A stretch of DNA of 64,000 nt from Spinacia oleracea (taxonomy: Eukaryota; Streptophyta; Magnoliopsida; Caryophyllales; Amaranthaceae): NCBI RefSeq assembly GCF_020520425.1, contig NC_079489.1, positions 85,573,810-85,637,809 on the forward strand, given 5' to 3'. Below the pieces are notes generated by a model that worked only from the letters and a program-made list of their open reading frames with translations, was not told where the DNA came from and searched no databases. The position numbers and the translations under genes were made by a program. This document shows, in pieces, positions 11,774 to 23,413 of this stretch (positions within the stretch are counted from its first letter, which is position 1; each line of letters opens with the position of its first letter).

Positions 11774-12531
11774 TTAGACATAGAACTTCTTGAGTTGATC
11801 GAGGTTGGTAAGAGATCTGAATTCTGTTCCGCCGATGTCTGTTAGTTCAACTGCTCCCCCGGAGAGGATCTTCTTGACGATGTATGGGACTGCCCAGTTG
11901 GTTTTGAATTTTCCCCTTGGGTCCATGGTGCTTTTGCGAAGGGCTTTCAGGACAAGCTCGCCTTCCTTGATGTTTCGGGTTCTGACCCTTTTGTTGAAAT
12001 GTCTGGCCACTCGGCGCTGATAGACTTGTACATGGTGAGCGGCTTGAAGCCGTCGCTCATCGAGCATTACTAGCTCGTCATATCTTGCTTGTACCAATGC
12101 AGCTTCTGGGATTTTTCTTTCTAGGACTATCCTTAGAGAAGGTATCTCCAGTTCAACAGGTTGTACTGCTTCCATTCCATAGACCAATGAGAACGGAGTT
12201 TCACCAGTTGAAGTGCGAATTGAAGTTCGATATCCCCACAATGCGAAGTGCAGCTTCTGGGGCCAGTCCTTGTAATTGGTAGTCATTTTCATGATGATGG
12301 TCTTGACATTCTTGTTGGCTGCTTCGACTGCCCCATTCGTTTGTGGGAGATAAGGTGAAGAGCGGTGATGTTGAATTTCCCGGAGCATGGGTCCGTTGGG
12401 ATTGTTGTATTGAAGATTGTACGGTACCCCCCTTTTAAAGTTTGAACTGTTGAGGCTTGAAGATGTATTTAGAACTTGGACCTTTGGAGTTTGTAACTTG
12501 AATTTTCTACTTTGGAATTGTAGATGCCTTG

Positions 12532-13892
12532 TGAAGGAAATAGTGCCCTTGGTCCAAGTATGCATATAATATTAAGTCTAATAAATGCGATTCAGTATTA
12601 ATTAACAAGTTAATAATTCAGTGAGATCAAGTGAGCTGAATGCCTGACTAGAGGCCGCTTCAGTTCAAGTGGAATTAATGATATTAATCCACAGCTTACT
12701 CTTGACTGAACCCGCAGGGTCACACAAATAGTACGTAAACGGATCAAGTATTTAATGGCATTAAATACTCCATCTATGGATATTCGGAATCGACGGATCT
12801 TGGTTTCAGTGGGAGCTGAGATCGTCACAGGCAAGAAATGAATACTCCGGAAACGATGATATTGCCGGAAACGGAAATATGGATCGTATCGGAAATATAA
12901 ATATTATCCAAGTCGTAGATGTTGCCGGAAACGGAAACATGGTACGTATCGGAAAATATTATCGGAAATGGAAATATTGCCGGAATCGGAAATATTGCCG
13001 GAAACGGAAATATTGTCAGAATCGGAAATATTATCGGAATCGGAAAATAATTCCGGAAACGGAAATATTAAATATTTGTTCGAAACGGAAATTAATTCCG
13101 GAATCGGAAATATTAAATGTTGTTCGTATCGGAAATGAATTCCGGAATCGGGAATTTAATCGGAAGCGTACCGTACGAATTAGCATCGGACGAGGCCCGC
13201 TAGACGAAGGCCCAGCACGAAGCCAGGCCATCGCCCAGCGAGCCGCACGCAGCAACGCACGCCTCGACCAGGTCCAGCGCAAGGCCAGGCCCAGCCAAGG
13301 GCGCGCGCGCGCGCAGCACTGCACATGGGCTGTGCGCTTGTCGCGGGCCGCAAGGCCTACGCGGGTGCACGGCTTGTACGATGCGTGTGCGGGAAATCCT
13401 AATCCTGTTAGGATTCGTGCGAAGATTAAAATCCTAATCCTATTAGATTTGCTTTGTTATTTAGAGTCCTAATAGAGTTCTAATTAACAAATCCACATCC
13501 TAGTAGGATTACAATTCCTTTTCCATACCTCTATAAATAAGGGCCTAGGGTCATTATTTGTACATACGATTCAAGTATTCAAAGTGATTTTTGAGAGCAA
13601 AAATTCAGTCATACAATTGCCTACAATAGCCGAAAATTCTAAGTACCTTAAGGGCGATCCTAGGTGGTCAAGCTTAAGGCGGATCCGGACGTGCTGTGGA
13701 CTATCTACGGAGGGACGACATTTGGAGTCCTAAAGACTTGTTCTTGTTCGGTTCGGGCGCAGCTAGGGAAGGCACGCAACAAAGTGTATGCATCTAAACT
13801 ATGCTAAATGATTATGTGTAAATAATATGCTTTCCTGGCTTTATGGTTTTTCCGCATGATTTATGAATTATCATATGTATCATAACCTAACA
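12532..13892 (+). mobile_element. Solo LTR of a Ty1/copia element inserted in the Tat integrase
   Basis: Starts TGAAGGAAAT and ends ATAACCTAACA, with CCTTG duplicated at 12527-12531 and 13893-13897. It is related throughout to the copia-1 LTRs at 19657-20759 and 39252-40107. It contains a degenerate GGAAATATT minisatellite, a GC-rich tract, and TATAAATA at 13532-13539. No internal region is present, so LTR-LTR recombination removed it. Confidence 0.9.
12845..13170 (+). repeat. Degenerate CGGAAATATT minisatellite in copia LTR U3
   Basis: About a dozen tandem variants of a 15-18 bp unit of the type CCGGAAACGGAAATATTRTC. Related arrays sit at the same LTR position at 19850-20095 and 39590-39830. 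The unit is rich in CGGAA and TATCGGAA words, so it could bind a transcription factor repeatedly upstream of TATAAATA. That role is inferred. Confidence 0.75.
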
Positions 13893-14450
13893 CCTTGCTT
13901 GGCACAACCTTGCTCGGTCAGAGATTATAGAACTTGAATTTTGTACTTTGGAATTGTAGATGCCTTGCTTGGCACAACCTTGCTCAGTTAGAGATCATAG
14001 AACTTTGAATTTTGAATCTTGTACTTGTTGAATGGGTCTTCACATTCTCCTTGGAAATAGGTTCCCTGATCACTGATGAACTTGTGAGGAACACCGTATC
14101 TGCATATAATGTTTTCTTAAATGAACTGGGACACTTTCTTGGAACCCAATACCTTGAATGACCTGGATACTTTGACTCTTGAATAAACCCGGCCTCTAGC
14201 TGCTTAGAGACCTCTTCTTGAATTTTGAGGGAAACATCCGGTTTCATGCGACGGAGTTTCTGCTTGATGGGTTTTGACCCTGGAATAAGGGGAATCGTAT
14301 GCTGACCGATGCTTCGATCAACCCCTGGCATATCATGATAGGACCATGCGAAGACGTCTACATACTCTGAAAGTAACTTGATAAGATCGTCCCGCTCTGA
14401 TGGAGAAAGAGTTAAACCAATATGAACTAGTTTTGAATTACTGCTGTTAG

Positions 14451-14758
14451 AAAGGTTGATTTTTTTTGTTTCCTCAATTATGGGCGTCCTGTTTTCATGA
14501 TTTTCGATAGCTTTTAGAAATTCAAAGTCAGTTTCTTGTGAAGCAAAGTTGTGTGGATTACGATTTGATTTTGAATTAGGACTCGAGGAGTAAGTAGAAA
14601 TTGAAGTGTTATTGAAATCGGCAATCATTACATCGACTGTTTTAACTTGAAGCTCGGCCTTTAGAGGCACTTGACTGATGCAAGACTCTAGTTCTAGACA
14701 CTTAGACTCATTGCTAGACTCGAAAATCGAAAGACAGACTCTGGACCTGGAAAAGACA
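14451..14758 (-). other. Serine-rich gag-pol junction remnant of the Tat element
   Basis: An open minus-strand stretch, Ser/Asn/Glu-rich (DFNNTSISTYSSSPNSKSN and following), joins the gag end to the RT start. It has no catalytic protease motif. Probably the linker left after loss of protease sequence. Confidence 0.4.
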
Positions 14759-15297
14759 CTAATCGAAAAGATAGTTCTCAGGGTACTCCCAGACATCTGC
14801 ATTGTAGTCGTCATAATCCTCGAAGACGGGACTGCATGCACAGATTTTCAGGACTTGATCCCAGACTTGGTTCCATGTGTTGTAAGGAAATGCGGCGAAG
14901 CTGCCCTTGCATGAAGCGTTGAGCCCTAAGAGAAACATTCTCACCATTTTGCCCTCTGGTAGCTCAGGTTGAATTGTACGAGCGGAGATTGCCCATCGGT
15001 GGTAGTATTCTTGAATGCACTCATCCTTTTCCTGGCGTACAGCCGGCTTTTGCTTGATGAGAGTGTCTCGGAAGCTTGAACCTTTGAGGGTGAGGCAGGA
15101 ATTTGGACTGTTCCTTGAATGGGGCTGGGATTCTGATTTGTAGGAGATGATCTGGCTGCTTGCTCGACACCGGTTATGCGGGTGGCTAGGGCTGCTGGAG
15201 TTCTTTTCAACCTCTCCCCTCTTCGGCGAACCCACATGATCTTTGGACTCCTAGTTAGGACACACCAGATAATTTTAGAACTTGGACTTCCCGACAC
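14759..15297 (-). pseudogene. Tat-element gag fragment
   Basis: Two overlapping minus-strand frames (14941-15297, then 14759-15235) read as one frameshifted Tat-type gag: a Ser/Pro/Arg-rich N-terminus (KIMWVRRRGE..ALATRITGVEQAA), then VRQEKDECIQEYYHRWAISA, and a C-terminal part with MVRMFLLGLN and YNTWNQVWDQVLKI. It ends at YPENYLFD. No CCHC knuckle and no protease DTG are visible between it and the RT block starting about 14450, so a deletion is likely. Gag forms the virus-like particle that packages the element RNA. Confidence 0.65.
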
Positions 15298-15369
15298 ATG
15301 ATATGATATGCATGCAATGAATGAGACCTAGACTTGACTCTAAGTGTCACTCCAAAGATTCGGGATTTT

Positions 15370-15900
15370 GGATTTTGTACTTGTATTCGGGATTTGCAAC
15401 CCGTTGGAAATGTTTGAGAGGAGCGTTCATTCTTTTGTGAAAGTTGGCTCTTGTACTAGAACTTGAAATGTCGAAAAAGAGTATTTCGATCTATTGGAAA
15501 TTGAACTTATTTGAAGGGGATTTCAATCCGCCCTAGGACATGGAAATTGGGCTTGTACTAGGAAATTGAATTTCCAAGGGAATTTCGACCCATTGGACTT
15601 GGAATATTTGAAGGGAATTTCAACCCGATTGAAAGAGATTGATTTTGTATTATTTAAAAGGAATCTCGACCCGTCAATATTTTGGGGAGTTTCAACCCAT
15701 TGGACTTGGAGTATTTGAAGGTAATTTCAACCCATTGGAATTTGTATTATTTCAGGGGATTTTCAACCCGTAGATTTGAACTTGTATTATTTCAGGTGAT
15801 TTTCATCCCGTGGATTTGAACTTGTATTATTTTAGGAGATTTTCAACCCGTGGATTTGATCTTGTATTATTTCAGGGGATTTTTAACCCGATTGAATTTT
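15370..15900. repeat. Tandem array, about 40-bp units with GGGGATTTTCAACCCG core
   Basis: About ten to eleven imperfect copies of the word ATTTCAACCCGTTGGA/GATTTGAACTTGTATTATTT, spaced 30-60 bp. It lies in the long untranslated region between Tat PBS and gag. Confidence 0.75.
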
Positions 15901-15964
15901 GAGTTTGACTCGAAGTTTGAATTTTGAAATGGAAAGGGATGCATTTTGTATGTAGAACATGAAG

Positions 15965-16885
15965 CTTCGTATTTGGAAAATCCGCCATTATGTCGTCGTG
16001 GATTTGAGACATCGATTTTTGGGAACTTGACAGTCCGGCATTATGCCGCCGTGGACTTGGGGTGTAGGTTTTGAAATTTGAAGGTTTGGAATTTTTGAAC
16101 TTCGAGCTTGAGGTTTGAAATGCGGAATGGAAAATCGGCATTACGACAGCATGTATTTGGAATTTGAAGTTTTGAGCACAGGACTTGAAATTCGAAAGAT
16201 TGACATGGAATTTGAGGTTTGAAAATTGGAGTTGAAAAGTTGGCATTACGCCGGACATGAACTTTGGCATTTGAACTTTTGAGGTTTGGAATTGGCAACT
16301 TGACTTCGATGCTCGAAGACTTGAATGTTTGAAATAGGAAATCCGGCATGACGCCGTTGGATTTGTGGTTTTTGACTTTGAAGTTTGAAACTTGGACTAG
16401 AAAATCCGGCATTAAGGCGTCGTTGGATTGAGTCTTGACTTGGAACTTGAAACTCGAAATTTGGACTAGGAAATCCGGTATTATGGCGTCGTTGGGTTGT
16501 GTATGAAGTTTTGGACTAGAAAGTTTGAATTTGAACTTGAAGCTTGAAGGCTAAGAAATCCGGCATTATGACGCCGATGGATTTGGACTTGAAAAATTGA
16601 GGTTTTGAACTAGAACATTTGGATTGAACTTTCAAACTTGGAATTTGGATTATAAAATCCGGCATTATGACGCCGTTGGATTTAGACTTGACTTGGAGAT
16701 TTGAGGTTTTGAAAATAGAAAATTTGGCATTATGACGCCGTTGGATTGCATTTTGAACTTGGAATTCGGAATTTTGACTCGAAAATCCGGCATTATGACG
16801 TCGTTGGATTGATTTTGAATTTGTAGCTTGGAATTTGGACTCGAAAATCCGGCATTATGACGTCGTTGGATTAAATTTTGAGTTT
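15965..16885. repeat. Tandem array, 60-110 bp units with AATCCGGCATTATGACGCCG core
   Basis: Twelve copies of an AATCCGGCATTATGACGCCG-like core can be counted from 15978 to about 16875, separated by TTGAACTTGGAATTTG-type filler. The right-hand copies are the most uniform, with spacing near 63 bp. Arrays in Tat/Ogre untranslated regions are known seeds of satellite DNA. Confidence 0.8.
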
Positions 16886-17768
16886 GGCATTTGTGCGTGA
16901 GGCGTGTTTAAGGGTTTTGAATCAAATGGAGTGACACTCCTAAAGACCCTAAAATCGGCGATTTAGATGCATGAGGTTTGAATGATGCTCCTAGGGGTTT
17001 GGTTTCCTAGTTGGGGGCTAATTGGTTTTGGCAAGCTAGAACTCGAGGTTAGCCATTCACGCGTGCAAAGACGCCAACACAATGCACAAGTAGAACGTTG
17101 TCACACTAATCATGAATATGAATGCGACATGCAAAGTTCTCAACCTAAGGTCGGTCTAAGTTTTTGTATGATGCAAGTGGTCGGCTTTGGGTGTCAAAAA
17201 GGTACTCGGCTAAGAGACGGATCCGGCGACAAGCTTTCACGTTCCGCCTAAGGGAAGTGTGTGTCGGAAGACGGCCTCCATACTTGACATCGGGAATGTC
17301 AAGCAAATGCCAAGTTTCGGTAGGCGCGGAAATGGTCACACACTTTGGTCGGGAACCGTATGGAGAGTCACCATTTCGTTGCCCCCGGGGCTAGCCCGAA
17401 TGTAGAACACATCCGTTTGGGCAAAGGTAGAAATTCATTTTGCACAATATGGTTTTCGAAAAATGCATGAAATGCCTAGAAATTGAAATTGAAATCGTAC
17501 TTGAATTTGTATTTGTAAAGCTCGTTTTTCGGCACTCGTTCACGAGGCTTGGGAGCGTCCTTCTAGATGCAAAAAACAGACTAACTCCCAACACGAAAAC
17601 TTGAGCAAAAGTGGGCAACAAGCCACTGTGAGCCACTGTCATGGATGCAGGCAGCGGCGTTGGGCGCAGGGGCTGCGCCTGGCGCCAATGCTGGCATCCA
17701 GTACTTCGGCAGATCAGTGGCTGGTTGCTCGAAATCTGCTCTCGTTTTCGAAATTGAAATTAGAAGAT
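16886..17768. other. Leader segment between tandem array and PBS of the Tat element
   Basis: No gene supported. It contains a GC-rich block at about 17640-17695 (GATGCAGG.., GGGCGCAGG, CTGGCGCCA) that resembles the block before the DUF7745-like gene at 9735-9785. The rest is untranslated leader of the minus-strand element. Confidence 0.4.
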
Positions 17769-17786
17769 TCCCCAGTGGAGTCGCCA
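17769..17786 (-). promoter_or_regulatory. Primer binding site of the Tat element
   Basis: On the minus strand TGGCGACTCCACTGGGGA follows the 5' LTR end by about 6 bases. The same type, TGGCGACTCCGGTGGGG, follows the 5' LTR of the 27003-38101 element, as is usual for Tat/Ogre elements. Confidence 0.85.
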
Positions 17787-18364
17787 ATTTACTGTAGGGG
17801 GTTTTATCCCGTTTCCTACAATGGGGGGGATTGGCACGCGGCGGTTCGTTTAGAGAACCGTTAAATTGTTTTTGCACCTCGAAGGAGTCGCCACCAAACT
17901 TATTTTAGGTCTCGTTTGGGAAGACCGCACAACGACTTTATTTTTGGATAAGGCCTTGAATCCTTGAAACGCATGGGTGAGATCCGGGCTCGGGAACGAA
18001 AATGCTTATTCGGCGAGCTTTAGAAATATTCAAGTACGTTGGCAAAACATTGTTTCGAAAATAAACCCTAAGATTAGACTATGTGGGTTTGCAAATTAGA
18101 ACAAAATAGAATTTCTAATTGTACGGTGGTCACTTTGCTTTAAAGATTGATTTAAGGAACCTAAGGCCGGTTTGTCCAAAAATATCTTCGTTAAGCGTGA
18201 TGTAACCTTTGTATTTTGTTGAGTTTAGCATGTTGGTGATGAAAGCGATAAAGCACATAAAGCAACATCACAATACTAAATAAAGTGCGGAATTAGTAAA
18301 TACAAGACCCCCTAGAAAAGGACTAGGGAGTAGGTCCACATTGCCTAGAAATGGACTACGCAAG

Positions 18365-18512
18365 TAAAGGTGCGGAATTGAAAGTGCGAAATTGAAATTG
18401 CGATATTGAAATTGCGGTATTGAAATTGCGGTATTGAAATTGCGGTATTGAAATTGCGGTATTGAAAGTGCGATATTGAAAGTGCGATATTGAAATTGCG
18501 ATATTGAAATTT
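18365..18512. repeat. 14-bp minisatellite in the Tat LTR
   Basis: About nine tandem copies of ATTGAAATTGCGGT with variants (ATTGAAAGTGCGAT). A further TTGAA-rich stretch runs to about 18790. Confidence 0.85.
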
Positions 18513-19211
18513 GTACTTATGCACATGAGATTCGAACGCCAAGCGGCTCCTTAAAAATAAGTGCGCCCGACACGAATTCAAAGCAGAAAATCTCAACTTG
18601 GGAGAGGTTCCTCAACCCAAATGTCCTAGATTTTGCATATTGAACTTGAAATTGAAAGCTTGAATATTGGAAGGTTTGAACTTGAAAAGATTGAAACTTT
18701 GAACTTGAAATGTTTGAAATTTGAAAACTTGAACTTGTATGTTGAAATTTGAAGACTTGAACTTGTATATTGAAGAATGGAGTTTTGAATCTCAAAAGAT
18801 TAAACCTTTAAATGCTAAAAGGTGTCATCTTTGATTACTCCATGCTTGAAGGTGATTCTAGTTCAAAGAGATGAATGCAAGCAACTTTGAACATCCTTGA
18901 ATCTTGAAAGTTTGTATTTGTATTTTGAAAAAGTTTGTATTTTTGAAAAAGCATGTATGATTGTTGCAAGTGGTGTTTTTTATGACAAAAAAGACACCCT
19001 TGACAATCATTTGAAATCAAAATAGCATAATTAATTGAAATGGGATTCAGATTTACCTAGTTAAGCTTAGGCTCGAGCTCCCAATTGCTCTTGAATTTAG
19101 GACTTTTTGTATGTGTTTTGAAGAGTTTTGAAGTTTGTATTGTGAGGAGTAATGTCGAAATTACGACGTTATGTGTGTTGTGCTCCCCCTTTTTTCGAAG
19201 GAAATGAGGGG

Positions 19212-19290
19212 TATTTATAGGAGGGAAATGGTGCAAAACTCCAGCACACGCCAGCGCCAGGCCAGCGTTGGGCGCTGCTGACGTGGGCTG
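19212..19290 (-). promoter_or_regulatory. Tat LTR promoter: GC tract and TATA box
   Basis: On the minus strand a GC block (GCGCCCAACGCTGGCCTGGC within 19240-19285) lies directly upstream of TATAAATA (19219-19212). This matches the layout of the other LTR promoters here. Confidence 0.6.
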
Positions 19291-19656
19291 AATGCCGCCA
19301 AAAAAGACGGAAAGATGCCGTCCTTGATTTGTCTTGTATGGGTGTACCTTCGTACGAATAGTACGATGTTTGGCACGTAGTGTTTGCTTGGAGGTTAAGG
19401 CTTGAATTTGCGTCTAAAAACAAACCTTTCTCGGGTTTTTGAATTCCGATTTTACGGGACAGGGACCCGGCATGCTCGGTTTTGTGGGTCGGCGCCCGAA
19501 TTTGACTTGCCTTATATGATTTTGAGTGGAAAAGGCCTAGTAAGACCAATGGGATGGTCCTTTAGTTGAGATTGAACTTGGATTTACTCCAATTGCCTAA
19601 CAAGGATAATTGTTTCGTCATCATCCCAAAGGGGAGACACAAATTAGGTGTCTACA

Positions 19657-20759
19657 AAGTGGAATTAATTTTATTAATGCCACAACTTACTCTCGAATGA
19701 ACTCGTAGGGTCACACAAATAGTATGTGAAGGGATCAAGTACTTAGCTGAATATTATATTCAGTAAATACTCTAATTATGGATATTCGGAAATTACTGAT
19801 GTTGGTTTCAGTGGGAGCTAAACAAACTTTCAAAAGGCAAAGAAAGAATATTTGCCGGAAATGAAGATATTACCGGAAACAAAAATATGGTTCATAACCG
19901 AAATATATATTATCGAAGTCGAAGATATTGCTGGAAACAAAAGTATGGTTCGTATCGGAAATATTATCGGAAATAGAAATATTGTCGGTATCGGAAATAT
20001 TACCGGAATTGGAAATATTACCAGAAACGGGAATATTACCGGAATCGGAAATATTGTCGAAATCAGAAATATTGTCGAAATCGGAAAATGAAACGGAGGC
20101 ACGAAACGAGCGACGGACCATCCCACGAAGTAATGGCCCATTACTCGATGGGCCGTAGAACAACGCCTAGCTCGATGGGCCAACGCGCCAAGCAAGCAAG
20201 GCCAGCGCTGCTGGCCAGCGCGCATGGGCCAACGTTGTTGCGCTTTGCACATGGGCCAGCGCTGTTGTGCCTGTTTCTTGGCCAGCGCGGCTGGGCTTGT
20301 GCGTGCAGGCCAAGGCTAGCCAGTTTGCTTTTTGTGCAAGCAAAGCAGTCAACCCTAGGTTGTTTAGGGTTTTTGGAATAGTTTCCTAAACTTTCCTAAA
20401 GTACTCTAGGGTTTTGGCTTCTAGGGTTTTCCTATTTTCTTATAAATACATGGTGTATGGTCATGAATTTAGTACACAATTCAATACACTTTTCTTATCA
20501 CCTAAAAATGAGATTCCGAAATCATAAACCTTATTTTATATCCTAGTTGGTACGATCTAAGGCGGATACGAACATGTTGTGGACTTTCTACAGAGGGACG
20601 ATGTTTGGCGTTCTAACTTGTTCGGTTAAGGAGCATCTAGGGAAGGAACACTTCACAAAGTGTGTTCACTAAATTATGTTAATTGATTATGTGCATTTAA
20701 TTTTGATTCTGGCATTTATGGTTTATTCCGCATGTCATTAGATTGTTTATAACCTAACA
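19657..20759 (+). repeat. Copia-1 5' LTR, missing its first about 145 bp
   Basis: Aligns from base 146 of the 3' LTR (AAGTGGAATTAAT at 39397) and ends ATAACCTAACA. Contains the GGAAATATT minisatellite (19850-20095), a GC tract (20090-20345) and TATAAATA at 20441-20448. Confidence 0.85.
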
Positions 20760-20760
20760 G

Positions 20761-20772
20761 TGGTATCAGAGC
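20761..20772 (+). promoter_or_regulatory. Copia-1 primer binding site
   Basis: TGGTATCAGAGC one base after the LTR end; the standard plant copia site complementary to initiator tRNA-Met. Confidence 0.95.
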
Positions 20773-23413
20773 TTCTAATTAATTGCATAATCATTTACAT
20801 TAATATGGAGTAATTTTATAAATTTGCAAAAAATAAAAGGGGTGAATTAATTTGGTGTAATTAATTGCAAATTCATGCGATTATTCAATAATATGTTCAC
20901 AAGATTTTTGGTAGTTTTGTCAATAATGATCGGAATCTTATGTTTTTATAGTGAATTCCGCATGTAAACGGCGTTTTAAAATTTTGACAATTTTTTTTTT
21001 TGGGCCGAACCAGAATTCCCAAATTCTAAGCCTAACTATAACTTTTCAAAAGTTTTAGTGTTTCGAATGCATAATTATAATTTTAATGATATTAAAAAAA
21101 TTAATATTTGCGACTCTTGTTTAATAATCTTGAATTAACAAATGACCTATTGCATATGATTAACAATTTTAAGATTTAAATTCGTTAATTATGCTACCTA
21201 ATTTATAATTATAATTAATTTGTTGAATTTCAAATAATTTAGAATTAGTTTTGATTTTCATAAGTAATTAATAATTTAATTGGGATATAATTATTAAAAG
21301 ACCACCTAAAATTTTTATTAAAAGACCACCTAAAATTTGCTAAATTTTTAATCTTTAAAATTTTATGAACCATATTTTAATCCCTATAGTTTATGTAATC
21401 GGAAAATTGTTTTAGTTAATGAATTTTCTATTTATCGCCTAAATATTTATGAAAATAATATGATTTATTATTTTATCATAAATTTTGAAAAATTATAAAA
21501 ACTTTGATTTTATAAACGTTCACAAACTTGCACGCACGAAGCAACAGAAAGCTTAGTGTTAACCTTAAGGGGTGTTGCAATGGTGCGGACATGCGATGAC
21601 GAGTAAGGGACCTCGTCGCCATGTGGTGCCATGGAAGCGAGCAAGGCACAAGCACGTGCACATGGACTACGGCCTTTGCGTATGTGTGTGTGTGTGTGCA
21701 AGTGAAGCATAGGCGAGGGAGCAGCAACGAGCCAGCAAGCACTGGGCGAGCCAGCGCGCGCTGCGTCAAAGCAACTAGCGATGGCCTTTTGCCTCGGTGA
21801 TGTGATGTGCTGCGATGAACGCTACGAACGCCAGCGAGCGATGCCTCGCTGGTGTGCTGCGTTCCCTATGTGGCTGTCTCTGCGCACATCGAGGCCTCGG
21901 CGAGGGGTGGGCTTCGTGCTCATGGCCTTGCCTTGGCCCATGCACATATGTGCAATGGTTTTGGGCCATTGTACACACTTGTGCAATTTTATTTTTCTTT
22001 GAGCGAAGAATTTAATTATTTTAATTTCGTGCTTATAATTTTCTCTCGGAATTAAATTATAATTGTTTAATTATTATAATTAATTTTATACTAATTATTT
22101 AATAAAATTAAAACCATGAATAAATTATAGTTAATTTATTTTAATCAACTTAAAATAGTTTAAGGAATTTAAAATAATTATATGAACTTTAAAATTTTTA
22201 ATTAAATATTTGGTTTCTGATTGGATTTGGAAAAACATTTTTATGTTTAAAATTAGTAAAGCATATAAATCTTGGTTTGAGTGGGAGATTTTATTCATAT
22301 TGGTTAAACTCTTGATTAGGTCCTTATTACCTTAGGATTAATACACTTGATTAGAACTAATAAGGTCAAATAATTGGTAGATTCTTGAGCCTTAATTAGT
22401 TGTTGCAATTATTATGTGATGCATATTTTCTGCTAACTTGCTAAATGGGCTATTCATTGATAAATGAATGGGTGAATGGTATATTGTAAATATATTGTTT
22501 TGCAGGTTGCGGAAAGTGACTAGTATGGCCCAAATAGGATAGGAAATATGGTATTCGTACCATTAAATTTGAATGTAAAATATGGTAAAAAGTACTATGG
22601 TTTTTTATTTAAATATGGTATGCGTAACATTAATTTGTTGTAAATCCTATTTGGTGAAAATGGCTCTCCTATGATGAAATTAAAAAACGGAGTTTCCAAT
22701 CCATTTTCAAGATGGAGTTTGAAGTTGAAGCTTAAAGATGAAGTCGGGCCATACTAGATGCATTTTTTTATCTTATGCATGTTTTAAGATATTTATTGCT
22801 TTAAATATGTCTTGATATTATGCATGAGATTATGGTTTTCTTATGTTGCATGATTAAGGATTTTAGTTCACTTAAAATCTAACCAACATAGCAAAAGCCT
22901 TAAGTTTCAAAGTTCAAATTTGAGTTAAAAGGTGTCATTCCAAAATAACACTTACTTTCTCACTTTTATGTCAAGTTAGTGATAGCTTTCCGCCAAAGCG
23001 AGGTGTCACTTCTTGATTTTATTGGGGTAAGGTACACATTAGTTGTGAGTACATGTTGATTTTGGTTGAACTCAACAATATATGTAAGGAGTCCTTTTAT
23101 GTCGTGGAAAATGGGACAGGTTTTCCTAATAAGTACTTAGACGTACCTATCAACCAAGAGTAGTTACTAGACTATTAGCAATGAATTTTCTTACCTAAAA
23201 TGTTTTAGAATTAAGACAAGCCAAAGCATGCTTAGTTCTTTAATAGTTTTGAGGATCTTGGATTCATTTTATTCACACCTAATGGTACACATAAACTTTA
23301 ATAAAATGCTTAATAACTTTGAATTATGCATGATTGCTTGAATTTAATTTTATTCAGAGCATGTATGAATGGTTATTTATTTGTTTATTCTTTTCAATTG
23401 TAGTTTCTGAACT
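20773..23413 (+). other. Copia-1 leader, 2.6 kb, with embedded GC-rich island
   Basis: Very AT-rich leader with no gene. It has a direct repeat TAAAAGACCACCTAAAATTT at 21296-21340 and a sharply bounded GC-rich island at about 21520-21970 with short spurious reading frames and a (GT)n run at 21683-21697. Copia-2 has a comparable island at the same relative place (50400-50770). Near 22505 a motif shared with the copia-2 leader occurs (GTGACTAGTATGGCC). Confidence 0.6.

Larger units (their letters stand above)
11774..14450 (-). pseudogene. Tat/Ogre-lineage Ty3/gypsy pol remnant: RT start and integrase, internally deleted
   Basis: Reading right to left on the minus strand: an RT N-terminal block (DVFAWSYHDMPGVD, IPLIPGSKPIKQKLRRM, EAGFIQESKYP) near 14160-14380; then, after loss of the RT catalytic core and RNase H, an integrase start (ICRYGVPHKFISDQGTYF in a shifted frame) near 14045-14125; then a copia solo LTR (12532-13892); then the integrase C-terminal half 11774-12430 (HHRSSPYLPQTNGAVEAANK, GYRTSIRTSTGETPFSLVYG, RGKFKTNWAVPYIVKKILSG), ending in LDQLKKFYV. 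These phrases are typical of the Tat/Ogre lineage. The YxDD region is absent, so the element cannot make its own RT. An apparent 263-residue frame at its start runs into the LTR and is partly artefact. Confidence 0.85.
17793..19656 (-). mobile_element. 5' LTR of the Tat/Ogre-like element
   Basis: On the minus strand it begins TGTAGACACCTAATTTG (at 19656) and ends CCCCCTACA (at 17793), 1864 bp. The first bases match the start of the non-autonomous LTR at 27003 (TGTAGACACCT). TATA box (plus-strand TATTTATA) at 19212-19219; a GC tract lies just upstream of it on the minus strand. Its outer end abuts copia-1 LTR sequence AAGTGG, so the Tat element probably inserted into that LTR. The matching 3' LTR is not in the window. 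Confidence 0.85.

Noticed and set aside
15872..16412. Minus-strand open frames rich in FKFQ words
   Set aside because: Repetitive leader sequence of the Tat element with TTGAA runs; no gag similarity.
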